Position numbers and translations under genes: made by a program. Below, in pieces: positions 17,087 to 25,161 of a stretch of 40,143 nt of DNA. Where the stretch lies: NCBI RefSeq assembly GCF_022832435.1, contig NZ_JALHLF010000030.1:1-40143 (forward strand), given 5' to 3'. The notes under the pieces were generated by a model. It searched no databases. It worked only from the letters and a program-made list of their open reading frames with translations, and had not been told where the DNA came from. Each line of letters begins with the position of its first letter. Within the stretch, counting starts at the first letter, position 1. The stretch is from Novosphingobium organovorum. GTDB taxonomy: Bacteria; Pseudomonadota; Alphaproteobacteria; Sphingomonadales; Sphingomonadaceae.

Positions 17087-18616
17087 ATGAGCGGCGCAAT
17101 GTTTGACAGGCGTGGTTTCCTCGGCGCGAGCGCCCTTGGCCTGGCCGCCTCGGGATGCTCGTGGCTGCCCCCGCGCCGCGCCGTCGCGGGCGGCCAGATA
17201 CGCGTTGCGGGGGCCACCAGTTCGATCGCGGACACGCTCGATCCCGCCCGCCAGATGGCGGTGATGGACTATTGCCGCTGCAACATGTTCTACGATGGCC
17301 TCACCCGTGCCGATGCCCAGCAGCGCGCGCAGCCCGCGCTGGCCGAAGCGATCGACACGCGCGATGCGAAGACCTGGACGATCAAGCTGCGCAAGGGTGT
17401 CCGCTTCCACGACGGCAGGCCACTGACCCCGCGCGATGTCGTCTATTCGATCCGGCGCCACACCGATCCCGCGGTCGGCTCGAAAGCCCGGACGTTCATG
17501 GACCAGTTCGCCGATGTGCGCGAATGGGGCGAGGACGCGGTGCGCATCGAACTGGTCGGCCCCAACGCCGATCTTCCGGTGATCCTCAGCCTGCCGCAGT
17601 TCAAGATCATCCGCGACCAGACGCGCCGGTTCCACACCGCGAACGGGACCGGGCCGTTTCGCTGCGCCGAATTCGATCCGGGCGTGCGCTCGCTGTCACA
17701 GCGCTTCGATGACTACTGGCGCGGGCCGGTCCGGCTGGGCGAAGTGGAACTGTTCGCGATCAGCGACGAAAGCGCCCGCATCAATGCCCTGCTTTCGGGC
17801 GACGTGGACCTCATCGCCGAAGTCAATCCACGCATTGCGCCGCGGCTGGTCGAACAGGGCGTGAACCTGCTGGTCTCCCGATCGGGCGGCTATACCGACC
17901 TTGTCATGCGGCTTGATCAGGCGCCGGGCCGCTCGCCCGAATTCGTGCGCGCCATGAAGCTGCTGCTCGATCGCGAGGCGATGAACCGCGTCATCTTCCG
18001 CAATTACGCGACGATCGCCAACGATCATCCGATCCCGCCTTACAGCCCCTACTTCAACGCCGATCTGCCCCAGCGCCCCTACGATCCCGACGAAGCACGA
18101 TCGCTGATCCGCAAGGCGGGGCTGGCCGGAAGCCGCGTGCCGATGGTCGTCTCCAGCGCCGCGCTCAAGTCCGAGGACATGGGCGTGCTGATTCAGGAAG
18201 CGGCCAGCCGCGCCGGGTTGCACATCGACCTGCGGCGCCAGCCCCCCGACGGCTACTGGGCCAACAACTGGATGAAGGACGCCATCGGCTTCGGCAATAT
18301 CAACCCGCGTCCCACCCCGGACATCATCTTCACGCAGTTCTTCGCATCCACCGCATCGTGGAACGAATCGGGCTGGTCCGACGCCCGCTTCGACCGCAGG
18401 CTGCTCGAAGCGCGCGGTTCGACCGACGAAGCGTTGCGCAAGGCGATCTACGGCGAGATGCAGGCCATGATCCACGCGCGTTCGGGCGTGGGCATCCCGC
18501 TCTTCCTGAGCATGCTCGATGCCTACAATCCGCGCGTCAAGGGGCTCAGGCCCATGCCGCAAGGCGGGCTCATGGCCTATGACTTCGCCTCCCACGTCTG
18601 GGTCGAAGACGCCTGA
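17087..18616 (+). CDS. ABC transporter substrate-binding protein, family 5 (peptide/nickel/opine type)
   Basis: ATG at 17087 with AAAGGA upstream gives 509 residues. The N-terminus carries a twin-arginine-like motif (DRRGFLG) followed by a lipobox (LAASGC, Cys at about 24), so a Tat-exported lipoprotein is likely. The body matches SBP_bac_5: ARQMAVMDYCRCNMFYDGLT, KLRKGVRFHDGRPLTPRDVV and NGTGPFRCAEFDPG. These proteins bind di- or oligopeptides, opines, glutathione or nickel chelates. The permease and ATPase genes lie on the other strand at 20411-24065, so the system is complete but split. A bidirectional terminator follows the stop. Confidence 0.92.
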   Translation: MSGAMFDRRGFLGASALGLAASGCSWLPPRRAVAGGQIRVAGATSSIADTLDPARQMAVMDYCRCNMFYDGLTRADAQQRAQPALAEAIDTRDAKTWTIKLRKGVRFHDGRPLTPRDVVYSIRRHTDPAVGSKARTFMDQFADVREWGEDAVRIELVGPNADLPVILSLPQFKIIRDQTRRFHTANGTGPFRCAEFDPGVRSLSQRFDDYWRGPVRLGEVELFAISDESARINALLSGDVDLIAEVNPRIAPRLVEQGVNLLVSRSGGYTDLVMRLDQAPGRSPEFVRAMKLLLDREAMNRVIFRNYATIANDHPIPPYSPYFNADLPQRPYDPDEARSLIRKAGLAGSRVPMVVSSAALKSEDMGVLIQEAASRAGLHIDLRRQPPDGYWANNWMKDAIGFGNINPRPTPDIIFTQFFASTASWNESGWSDARFDRRLLEARGSTDEALRKAIYGEMQAMIHARSGVGIPLFLSMLDAYNPRVKGLRPMPQGGLMAYDFASHVWVEDA

Positions 18617-18713
18617 CGGACGCGCGCGGCCCCGTCACGCGGCATCCCGGCCCAGCGGGCGCTGCGGCCAGCCCCGGCCTTGCCCGCCCGTGCCCGCCCG
18701 TACCCGGACACGG

Positions 18714-18753
18714 AAAAGGGGCGGCCGCATCCAGCGATGCAACCGCCCCTTTT
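18714..18753. terminator. Bidirectional intrinsic terminator between convergent genes
   Basis: Arms AAAAGGGGCGG (18714-18724) and CCGCCCCTTTT (18743-18753) are perfect 11-bp complements, with an inner GCATC-CAGC-GATGC stem. Either strand reads a GC stem followed by a T run. It separates the plus-strand binding-protein gene from the minus-strand cupin gene, which converge here. Confidence 0.88.
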
Positions 18754-18768
18754 CAGGGCTGGCGGAGT

Positions 18769-19518
18769 TCAGGCAACCGCGCGCTGGGTCGCATAGATCT
18801 TGCGAACATAACGCTCGCTGATCCAGGCACAGCCCTCCCCGCGCACGAACAGGCACACGTCGCCGGCGCAAAAAGTGATCTGCCCCGCCGCATCGGCGAA
18901 GGTCACCGCGCCGTCGAGCAGATACATCAGCTCGACCTGGCGATAGGGGATCTGGATGCGGTGATAGGGCGTGGAGTCCCAGACACCGGCAACGAATTCC
19001 CGGTTCGCCGACCAGTAGTCGGAATGGTTGCGGCACGACGGCACCGGTCCGACGAGGTTTTCGACGAGCGGCGCGCTGGAGGGTTCCAGCTCGGCCGTCT
19101 GGTCGATCAGGACCGGGATTTCGCGCGTGCCCACCGTTTCGGTCGGGGCGGCATAGACGATTGCCAGGGCGGCCTCGCTGGCGCGCCAGGTAAAGCCGGT
19201 GCCCAGCGGCAGAACGCACGCGCTGCCCGCTTCCAGCACCAGCACGCCCGCCGCGCTCGCGATCTCCAGCCGGCCGCCAAGCAGCAGCACGCACTCATCG
19301 CTCGCAAGCCGCTCGACCCGGCCTTCGCCGCGCGGAGCGAGCGCGCTGACCACCGCCTTGTCGTCGGCAAAGGCCGGCACCGCGCGCCCGTCGAACCACG
19401 AGGTCGAGGGGCGAGCGCCCCGTGCATAGGCGCGCATGTCCAGCACCGCCCCGACCGGACTGGCGCCCGGAACCTCGCGCACGACCTCGTTCACGACTTC
19501 GCTCACGATCTCGTTCAC
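18769..19518 (-). CDS. Bicupin protein (DUF861 / cupin_3-like)
   Basis: About 249 residues with two cupin barrels. The first is centred on SDECVLLLGGRLEIAS and LEAGSACVLPLGTGFTWR; the second on QVELMYLLDGAVTFADAAGQ and FCAGDVCLFVRGEGCAWIS. The second barrel lacks several His ligands of enzymatic cupins, so sensing or binding is as likely as catalysis. The GTG at 19518 overlaps the upstream HAD stop, but several in-frame GTG codons follow in a repetitive stretch (VSEVVNEVVREV), so the true start is uncertain; an ATG about 26 codons later is another option. Cotranscribed with the HAD gene. Confidence 0.75.
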   Translation of the reverse strand: MNEIVSEVVNEVVREVPGASPVGAVLDMRAYARGARPSTSWFDGRAVPAFADDKAVVSALAPRGEGRVERLASDECVLLLGGRLEIASAAGVLVLEAGSACVLPLGTGFTWRASEAALAIVYAAPTETVGTREIPVLIDQTAELEPSSAPLVENLVGPVPSCRNHSDYWSANREFVAGVWDSTPYHRIQIPYRQVELMYLLDGAVTFADAAGQITFCAGDVCLFVRGEGCAWISERYVRKIYATQRAVA

Positions 19519-20183
19519 AGGCCGACCAGACCCGGCAAGCCGCCGATGTCGGGAATTTCGTTCACTTCGTAATAGCTGTTGAGTGGCTCGTGCCCGCGAT
19601 TGACGAAGGCCTTCATCTTGAAGCCCATGTCGTAGGCGGTCATCAGGTCGTAGCGGAAGCTCGAGGACACGTGCAGCACATCCTCCGGTCCGCAGCCCAG
19701 CGTATCGAGCATGAACTCGAAGCCCTTCATCCGGGGCTTGTAGGAATTGGCCTCCTGCGCGGTGCAGACGGTGTGGAACGGCGCTTCCAGCTTTGCCACG
19801 CTGAACGGGATCAGATCGATCATCGAGTTCGACAGGATCACCAACGGGATTTCGGCCGCCACCCGCTTGAGCGGCGCAACAACGTCGGGATGCGGGTTCC
19901 AGGTCGGGATCGCGGCATAGAGAGCCTCCCCGTCGCTGTCCCTGTACTCAACCCCGTTGCGCTTGCAGGCGCGCTGCAAGGCTTCGGCGACGACTTGGGC
20001 GTAAGGGCGAAACGCCCCCAGCACGGCGTCGAGCCGATAGGCGGAAAAATCGCGGCAGAACTGCTCCAGCGCCGCCCCACCAAGGCGATCCGCATAGACC
20101 TGGCGGGCGACGGGGGCCATTTCGAAATTGATGAGTGTTCCGTAACAATCGAACGAGATGAATTTCGGCTTCAAGTGCGACAT
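19515..20183 (-). CDS. HAD-superfamily hydrolase, haloacid dehalogenase type II-like
   Basis: 222 residues with all four HAD motifs: nucleophile FDCYGTLINFE (Asp near residue 12), motif II VILSNSM, Lys in NSYKPRMKG, and motif IV as DVLHVSSSFRYDL. This matches the L-2-haloacid dehalogenase / phosphatase subgroup. Many such proteins are not dehalogenases but phosphatases or unknown hydrolases. It starts an operon with the bicupin gene (GTGA overlap). A candidate Lrp-like site lies about 190 bp upstream of its ATG. Its role in the island is not clear. Confidence 0.85.
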   Translation of the reverse strand: MSHLKPKFISFDCYGTLINFEMAPVARQVYADRLGGAALEQFCRDFSAYRLDAVLGAFRPYAQVVAEALQRACKRNGVEYRDSDGEALYAAIPTWNPHPDVVAPLKRVAAEIPLVILSNSMIDLIPFSVAKLEAPFHTVCTAQEANSYKPRMKGFEFMLDTLGCGPEDVLHVSSSFRYDLMTAYDMGFKMKAFVNRGHEPLNSYYEVNEIPDIGGLPGLVGL

Positions 20184-20366
20184 AGACGCCCCATTTGTGG
20201 ACTAAGCAATTCGTGCAGGAAAAGAGGAGCGAGGGCCGCCCGCAACTCCGGGCAAGTCCGCTCAGGCGGGTTTCACTGCGCCGTGCAGACTAGACCGCAA
20301 GGCCCGAGCGATGGCGCCTTTTTGCGCCGGAAAACCGGCGAAGCGCCGCTTCCGCGCGCGCCCTGG

Positions 20367-20381
20367 CAGCATAACATGCCG
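20367..20381. promoter_or_regulatory. Candidate Lrp/AsnC site upstream of the HAD-cupin operon
   Basis: CAGCATAACATGCCG lies in the 227-bp gap between the ATPase stop (20411) and the HAD start (20183). It matches the site at 27724-27738 except at two central bases. Compared with the E. coli Lrp consensus YAGHAWATTWTDCTR it fits 12 of 15 positions. The rest of the gap shows only a short CGCCGG-AAAA-CCGGCG hairpin near 20328-20343, which may end the ATPase transcript. Confidence 0.5.
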
Positions 20382-20410
20382 CTCCTCGGCAGCGCCGCGA
20401 TCGCACAGGC

Positions 20411-22228
20411 TCATCGCCGGGCTCCGGCGAGCAGGGCTTCGAGCTCCAGATGGCAGGCAATCGAACGGTCCTCAAGCGCCTGCAGCGGCGGCACCACGGT
20501 TTGGCAGGCCGACACGCGCCCTGCCGTGCAGCGCGCGAAGAACCGGCAGGCCGCGTCGCCGTCGAACGGCCGGCGGTCCTGCTGCGTGGTTCCCGCCGGC
20601 GTCTCCTCAAGCCAGCCGGGCCGCAATTCGGGCACCGAATCCATCAGCAGGCGGGCGTAGGGATGATGCGCGCCCGTGCCCAGCGCCTCGCGCTTCGCCA
20701 GCTCGACCGGCACGCCGCCATAAAGCACCATCACGTCATCGGCGATGGCCCGCACGATGCCGATATCGTGGGTGATGAACAGGAAGGCCAGCCCCAGCTC
20801 GCCCCGCAGCTCCACCAGCAGGTCGAGCACCGCTTCGGCCACCACCGGATCGAGCGCGGAGGTCACTTCGTCGCACAGCAGGAGGTCCGGGCGGGCCGCC
20901 AGGGCCCGCGCCAGATTGACCCGCTGCTTCTGCCCGCCCGACAGTTCGCCCGGACGGCGCGTCATGAGGCTCGCGGGCATCTTGACCAGATCGAGCAGCC
21001 GCGCGACTTCGGCGCGCTTTTCACGCCCGCGCAGGCCATGGAAGAAGGTCAGCGGACGACCGATCGATTCGGCGATCGACACCGCCGGGTTGAGCGCGGT
21101 GTCGGCGTTCTGGAAAACCATCTGGACCCGGCGCAACTGGTCGCGGCTGCGCTCCTTGATGGTCCTGGGCAGCGCCAGCCCATCGAGCGTGAGATAACCC
21201 GAGGCCGGGGCGTGAAGGCCCGCGATCGCCCGCGCCAGCGTGCTCTTGCCGCTGCCCGATTCGCCGATCACGCCCAGAATCCGCCCCCGATCGATCTGGA
21301 ACGACACATCGTCGAGGATGCGCACCTGAGGGTTGTCCTGGGCATCGACCCGGCCATAGCCCGCCACGACCTTGCGCAGCGCCAGCAAGGGCGCCTCACC
21401 CTGTCCGCGCGCGCGTTCGGGCAGCGCCTGCGCTGGCGGGCGCGGCGCGGCCGCGGTCACCAGCGCCTGGGAGTAGCCATGCCCTGGCGCGAACAGGATC
21501 TGGCCAACCGCGCCGATTTCCTGGATCGCGCCCTGGCGCAGCACGCAGATGCGATCGGCGATCTGGGCGACCACCGCCAGGTCGTGGCTGACATAGACCG
21601 CCGTCGTACCCAACTCGCGGACCACCGCCTTGAACGCCTTGAGCACTTCGATCTGGGTCGTCACGTCGAGCGCGGTCGTCGGCTCATCGAAGATCACCAG
21701 CGCGGGATCGGTAATCAGCGCCATCGCGGCCATCAGGCGCTGCAACTGTCCGCCCGAGACCTGGTGCGGGTAGCGATCGCCCACCCCATCGGGATCGGGC
21801 AGGGCCAGCGCCCGAAACAGCGCGCGCGCCTTGTCCTGCGCCTCGCCGCGGCGCATCAGCCCGTGGATCAGCGCGGGCTCGATCACCTGCTCCATGATCG
21901 TGAGCATCGGATTGAACGCTGCTGCCGCGCTTTGCGCCACATACGTCACGACTCGCCCGCGCACGCCGCGCAATTGCGGTTCTGCGTACTGGTCGAGCCG
22001 ATGCCCGGCGACCTCGATCACGCCTTTCGAGATCCGGCAACCGCGCCGGGCGTAGCCCAGCAGCGACAAGGCGATGGTGGTCTTGCCCGACCCCGATTCG
22101 CCGATCAGCGCCAGCACTTCGCCGGGCTGGAGATCGAAGCCGATATCGTGGACGATCGCGCGCGCCGCGCCATCGGCGCCGGTCGCGCAGATCTCGAGCC
22201 CGGACAGGCGAACGAGCGGCGCGCTCAT
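20411..22228 (-). CDS. Fused two-domain ABC ATPase (DppD-DppF type)
   Basis: 605 residues with two complete nucleotide-binding domains. Domain 1 has Walker A GESGSGKTT (about residue 43), signature VSGGQLQRLM and Walker B LVIFDEP. Domain 2 has GESGSGKST (about 330), LSGGQKQRVNLARAL and LLLCDEVTSALDP. Both keep the catalytic Glu, so both sites should hydrolyse ATP. A Cys-containing C-terminal tail (CRFFARCTAGRVSAC) resembles the oligopeptide-transporter C-terminal motif. Such fusions power family-5 importers. The ATG at 22228 overlaps the upstream permease stop. The partner binding protein is at 17087-18616. Confidence 0.94.
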   Translation of the reverse strand: MSAPLVRLSGLEICATGADGAARAIVHDIGFDLQPGEVLALIGESGSGKTTIALSLLGYARRGCRISKGVIEVAGHRLDQYAEPQLRGVRGRVVTYVAQSAAAAFNPMLTIMEQVIEPALIHGLMRRGEAQDKARALFRALALPDPDGVGDRYPHQVSGGQLQRLMAAMALITDPALVIFDEPTTALDVTTQIEVLKAFKAVVRELGTTAVYVSHDLAVVAQIADRICVLRQGAIQEIGAVGQILFAPGHGYSQALVTAAAPRPPAQALPERARGQGEAPLLALRKVVAGYGRVDAQDNPQVRILDDVSFQIDRGRILGVIGESGSGKSTLARAIAGLHAPASGYLTLDGLALPRTIKERSRDQLRRVQMVFQNADTALNPAVSIAESIGRPLTFFHGLRGREKRAEVARLLDLVKMPASLMTRRPGELSGGQKQRVNLARALAARPDLLLCDEVTSALDPVVAEAVLDLLVELRGELGLAFLFITHDIGIVRAIADDVMVLYGGVPVELAKREALGTGAHHPYARLLMDSVPELRPGWLEETPAGTTQQDRRPFDGDAACRFFARCTAGRVSACQTVVPPLQALEDRSIACHLELEALLAGARR

Positions 22229-23088
22229 CGCGAACCTCCCGCGCGCGGCGTACCCGATGCGGCATCGATCAGTAGGTTCATCCCGATCGTCAGCGATGCG
22301 ATCGCAACGGCTGGAACCAGCACCGCCGACGATCCGAAGCTGAGCCCGGCGATGTTTTCCCGGACCAGCGACCCCAGGTCCGCATTGGGCGGCTGCACCC
22401 CGAGCCCGAGGAAGCTCAGGCCACTCAACAGCAGGGTGACGAAGACGAAGCGCAGCCCGAAATCGGCCGCGATCGGCCGGATCACGTTGGGCAGGATCTC
22501 GCACAGGACGATATAGCCGATCCCCTCCCCGCGCGCCCGCGCGACGGTCACGAAATCGAGCGCGGTCACGTTGAGCGCCAGCGCGCGCGCCGTCCGAAAG
22601 GCACCGGGCGTATAGACCAGCGCCAGCGTCCCGGTGAGAACCGCGCTCGACGCGCCAAGCGAAGCGATGACAACGAGGCCGAACATCAGCGAGGGCACAG
22701 CGTTGATCGTATCGAACAGCTTGCTCAACACCGCATCCAGCCACCCTCCCGACGCTGCGGCCAGCCCGCAAAAAATACCGGTCATCGCGGCGATCAGCGT
22801 GGCCATCAGCGAAATTCCCACGGTAAAGCGCGCGGCCACCAGCACCCGGCTGAGCACGTCGCGGCCCAGGTAGTCGCTGCCCAGCGGGAACTGCCGGCTG
22901 GCCGGGCTGAACACGTCGAGATCGACGACCTGGCCGGGCGAATACGGCGCGAGCATCGGACCGATCACCGCGATCACCAGCCAGAAGCCGACGATGGAGG
23001 CGCCCAGGATCAGGCTGAAGTGCGCGCGCACAAAACGCAGCGCAGCGATCGGGCGGCGCGAAGCCGCCGGAGAAAGGGGGTAATTCAT
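22225..23088 (-). CDS. ABC transporter permease, DppC/NikC type
   Basis: ATG at 23088 (MNYPLSPAASRR) gives 287 residues, the usual DppC length; the long open frame upstream is a shadow of the DppB-type gene. The N-terminal helix is followed by the HPLGTD-like motif FPLGSDYLGRDVLSRVL, then about five more helices. The EAA-like loop with LDFVTVARARGEGIGY contacts the ATPase. GLSFLGLGVQPPNADLGSLV is the family's C-terminal mark. It is coupled by ATGA overlaps to the DppB-type gene before it and the ATPase after it. Confidence 0.93.
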   Translation of the reverse strand: MNYPLSPAASRRPIAALRFVRAHFSLILGASIVGFWLVIAVIGPMLAPYSPGQVVDLDVFSPASRQFPLGSDYLGRDVLSRVLVAARFTVGISLMATLIAAMTGIFCGLAAASGGWLDAVLSKLFDTINAVPSLMFGLVVIASLGASSAVLTGTLALVYTPGAFRTARALALNVTALDFVTVARARGEGIGYIVLCEILPNVIRPIAADFGLRFVFVTLLLSGLSFLGLGVQPPNADLGSLVRENIAGLSFGSSAVLVPAVAIASLTIGMNLLIDAASGTPRAGGSR

Positions 23089-24065
23089 CGGTGGCGCAGC
23101 CTGGGATTGGAAAGGATCGCGACGATATCGGCAGCCGTGACGAGCAGCAGATAAGCCGCGGAAAAGATCATGGCGACGGTCTGGATCATCGGCAGGTCCC
23201 GGGTGCTTACCGCGTCGACCATGAGCCGGGCGACCCCCGGATAGTTGAAGATCACCTCGATCACGATCACCCCGCCGAGCAGGACGGAAAGACTGAGCGC
23301 GATCGCGTTGGCGATCGGGCCAACCGCGTTGGGCAAGGCGTGGCGCAGCACCAGCCGGGCGGGCGATACGCCCTTCAGCCGCGCCGCCTCGACATAGCTG
23401 CTGTCGAGCGCATCGCACACCGCGGCGCGGGTCATGCGGATCATCTGGGCGACCACCACGCAGGCCAGCGTCATGACCGGCATGGCGAAGGTGCGCACCA
23501 GATCGAGCGGCGTCTCGATCGTGCGCCCCGAAGACAGCGCGGGCAGCCAGTGCAGCGTAACCGCAAAGATCAGCACCGCGATCGTCGCGATCAGGAATTC
23601 GGGCACCGAGACGACCGCGATCGTCGCCATGCTGATCGCCCGGTCGAGCAGCGAGCCGCGCCGGACCGCCGCGAGGATGCCCAGCGCCAGCGCGAGAGGA
23701 ACCGAAACCAGCGCGGTGAGCCCCGCCAGTTGCAGCGAACTGGCGAGCCGGGGCAGGACCGTCGCCGAGACCGGCATTCCGGTGATCAGCGAAGTCCCCA
23801 TGTCCCCGCCCAGCAGATCGCGAGCCCATTCCAGATAGCGCAGATAGGCGGGCTGATCGAGGTGCATCGCCGCGCGCAGGCCCGCCAGCGCCTCGGGCGT
23901 GGCGCTCTGCCCCAGGATCGCCTCGGCCGCATCGCCGCCCATCAGCAGCGAGATCGAGAACACCGCCAGCGAGACGAGGAACAGCGTCAGCAGGGCTCCG
24001 CCAATCCGGCGCGCCACCAGCGCGAGCAGCCAGCGATCAGGCATGGTCGCAACGCAGGCAGGCAT
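23085..24065 (-). CDS. ABC transporter permease, DppB/NikB type
   Basis: About 326 residues with six membrane helices. The first is ALLTLFLVSLAVFSISLLMG; the DppB-type loop has RYLEWARDLLGGDMGTSL, and SYVEAARLKGVSPARLVLRH is the EAA ATPase-contact loop. The start could be 24065 or the in-frame ATG at 24044; neither has a clear ribosome site. It is first in the permease-permease-ATPase operon and divergent from the second double-GNAT gene. A perfect 18-bp palindrome (24076-24093) lies just upstream. Confidence 0.92.
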   Translation of the reverse strand: MPACVATMPDRWLLALVARRIGGALLTLFLVSLAVFSISLLMGGDAAEAILGQSATPEALAGLRAAMHLDQPAYLRYLEWARDLLGGDMGTSLITGMPVSATVLPRLASSLQLAGLTALVSVPLALALGILAAVRRGSLLDRAISMATIAVVSVPEFLIATIAVLIFAVTLHWLPALSSGRTIETPLDLVRTFAMPVMTLACVVVAQMIRMTRAAVCDALDSSYVEAARLKGVSPARLVLRHALPNAVGPIANAIALSLSVLLGGVIVIEVIFNYPGVARLMVDAVSTRDLPMIQTVAMIFSAAYLLLVTAADIVAILSNPRLRHR

Positions 24066-24073
24066 TTATGCCG
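24059..24073. promoter_or_regulatory. Weak Lrp-like site overlapping the permease start
   Basis: CAGGCATTTATGCCG has GCAT and ATGC half sites with a 2-nt spacer rather than 3. It matches the E. coli Lrp consensus at about 11 of 15 positions. It overlaps the first possible start codon of the DppB-type gene, so it may be partly coincidental. Confidence 0.3.
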
Positions 24074-24075
24074 GC

Positions 24076-24093
24076 GCACATTCGCGAATGTGC
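24076..24093. promoter_or_regulatory. Perfect 18-bp palindrome in the divergent promoter region
   Basis: GCACATTCGCGAATGTGC is its own reverse complement. It lies 10 bp upstream of the permease start, in the 238-bp region between divergent operons that begin at 24065 (-) and 24304 (+). Dimer-binding operator is the likely role. I saw no second copy in the intergenic regions I read. Confidence 0.5.
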
Positions 24094-24303
24094 AAGAACA
24101 TGGGTCATGACGCGCCGCTTCCTCCCGAAATCGCAGGCCTGAAAGGTAACAGGTATGGGCAGCATGAAATTTCGGAATAGGCATCATATCCAACGCAAAC
24201 GACCATGCGCAAATTGAAGCGCAGCACCGAATGCCATGCGAAGCGGTGTAGAGCCTGTGCAAAGACGAGCAATTGGACAGACCCTGTCCGGAAGGAAATC
24301 ACG

Positions 24304-25161
24304 ATGGCGACACTGCCGGACAATCGGCTCACGCTGCGCGCGATGGAAAACGACGACATCCCCACGATCCAGGCCATGGCCCAGGCCGAGCAATGGCCCC
24401 ATCGCAAGCAGGATCTGGCCGCGATGCTCGAACTGGGCGCGGGTATCATCGCCCTCGTGGAAGGCAAGGTCATCGGTTCGGCGATGTGGTGGCTCTGGGG
24501 GGAAACCCAGGCCACGCTCGGAATGATCCTGGTCTCCCGACCGTTCCGGGGCGGCGGCATCGGACGCATCATCATGGAGACCGCGCTCGACCAGATCGGC
24601 GCGCGCACGATCCAGATGTTGACCACCGAAAGCGGCCTGCCGCTGGCGCGCAAGTTCGGCTTTCGCGGCGTGTCCGAAGTGCGCCAGCATCAGGGCACTT
24701 CGTTCACCGCGCCGCTCATTCCGCTCGCCCCCGACGAACGGATCCGGCCGATGGGGCAGAGCGACATCGCCCCTGTGGCGGCGCTTGCCAAGGCCGCCTG
24801 CGGGCTTGATCGCCAGGCGCTCGTTCCCGTCCTCTTCGAAAAAGGGCACGCCGTCGTGCTCGATCGCGGCGGCGAGACGATCGGGTTTGCCTTCTTCCGC
24901 CGGTTCGGACGCGGCTATGTCATCGGCCCCGTCGTCGCGCCTGACATTCCGCGTGCCAAGGCCCTCATCGCGCAGTGGCTGGGCGCGCGCAGCGGGGAAT
25001 TCACCCGCCTCGACATGATCGGCGAATGCGGTCTGCACGACTGGCTGGAAGACCTCGGCCTGATCCGTATCAACCGCTTCGTGACGATGGTGCGCGGCGA
25101 GGAGCCCAGCATCGCGCAGCCCGGACAATCCTTTGCCATCACCAGCCAGGCCCTGTTCTGA
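24304..25161 (+). CDS. Double-GNAT N-acetyltransferase (first gene of the plus operon)
   Basis: Start ATG at 24304 follows GGAAGGA; in-frame sequence upstream is not protein-like. The 285 residues form two GNAT-like halves. The first has LGMILVSRPFRGGGIGRIIM (acetyl-CoA loop) and ESGLPLARKFGFRGVSE; the second has RRFGRGYVIGPVVAPDIPRA. It is a clear paralogue of the protein at 14448-15302 in layout and in VIGPVVAPD. Its stop overlaps the start of the aldehyde dehydrogenase (TGATG), so the two are coupled. Acceptor is unknown; an amine or amino acid handled by the operon is a reasonable guess. Confidence 0.86.
   Translation: MATLPDNRLTLRAMENDDIPTIQAMAQAEQWPHRKQDLAAMLELGAGIIALVEGKVIGSAMWWLWGETQATLGMILVSRPFRGGGIGRIIMETALDQIGARTIQMLTTESGLPLARKFGFRGVSEVRQHQGTSFTAPLIPLAPDERIRPMGQSDIAPVAALAKAACGLDRQALVPVLFEKGHAVVLDRGGETIGFAFFRRFGRGYVIGPVVAPDIPRAKALIAQWLGARSGEFTRLDMIGECGLHDWLEDLGLIRINRFVTMVRGEEPSIAQPGQSFAITSQALF

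Noticed and set aside
20450..22516. A 688-codon open frame on the plus strand
   Set aside because: Antisense to the fused ABC ATPase; no motifs, only His/Arg/Gly-rich sequence.
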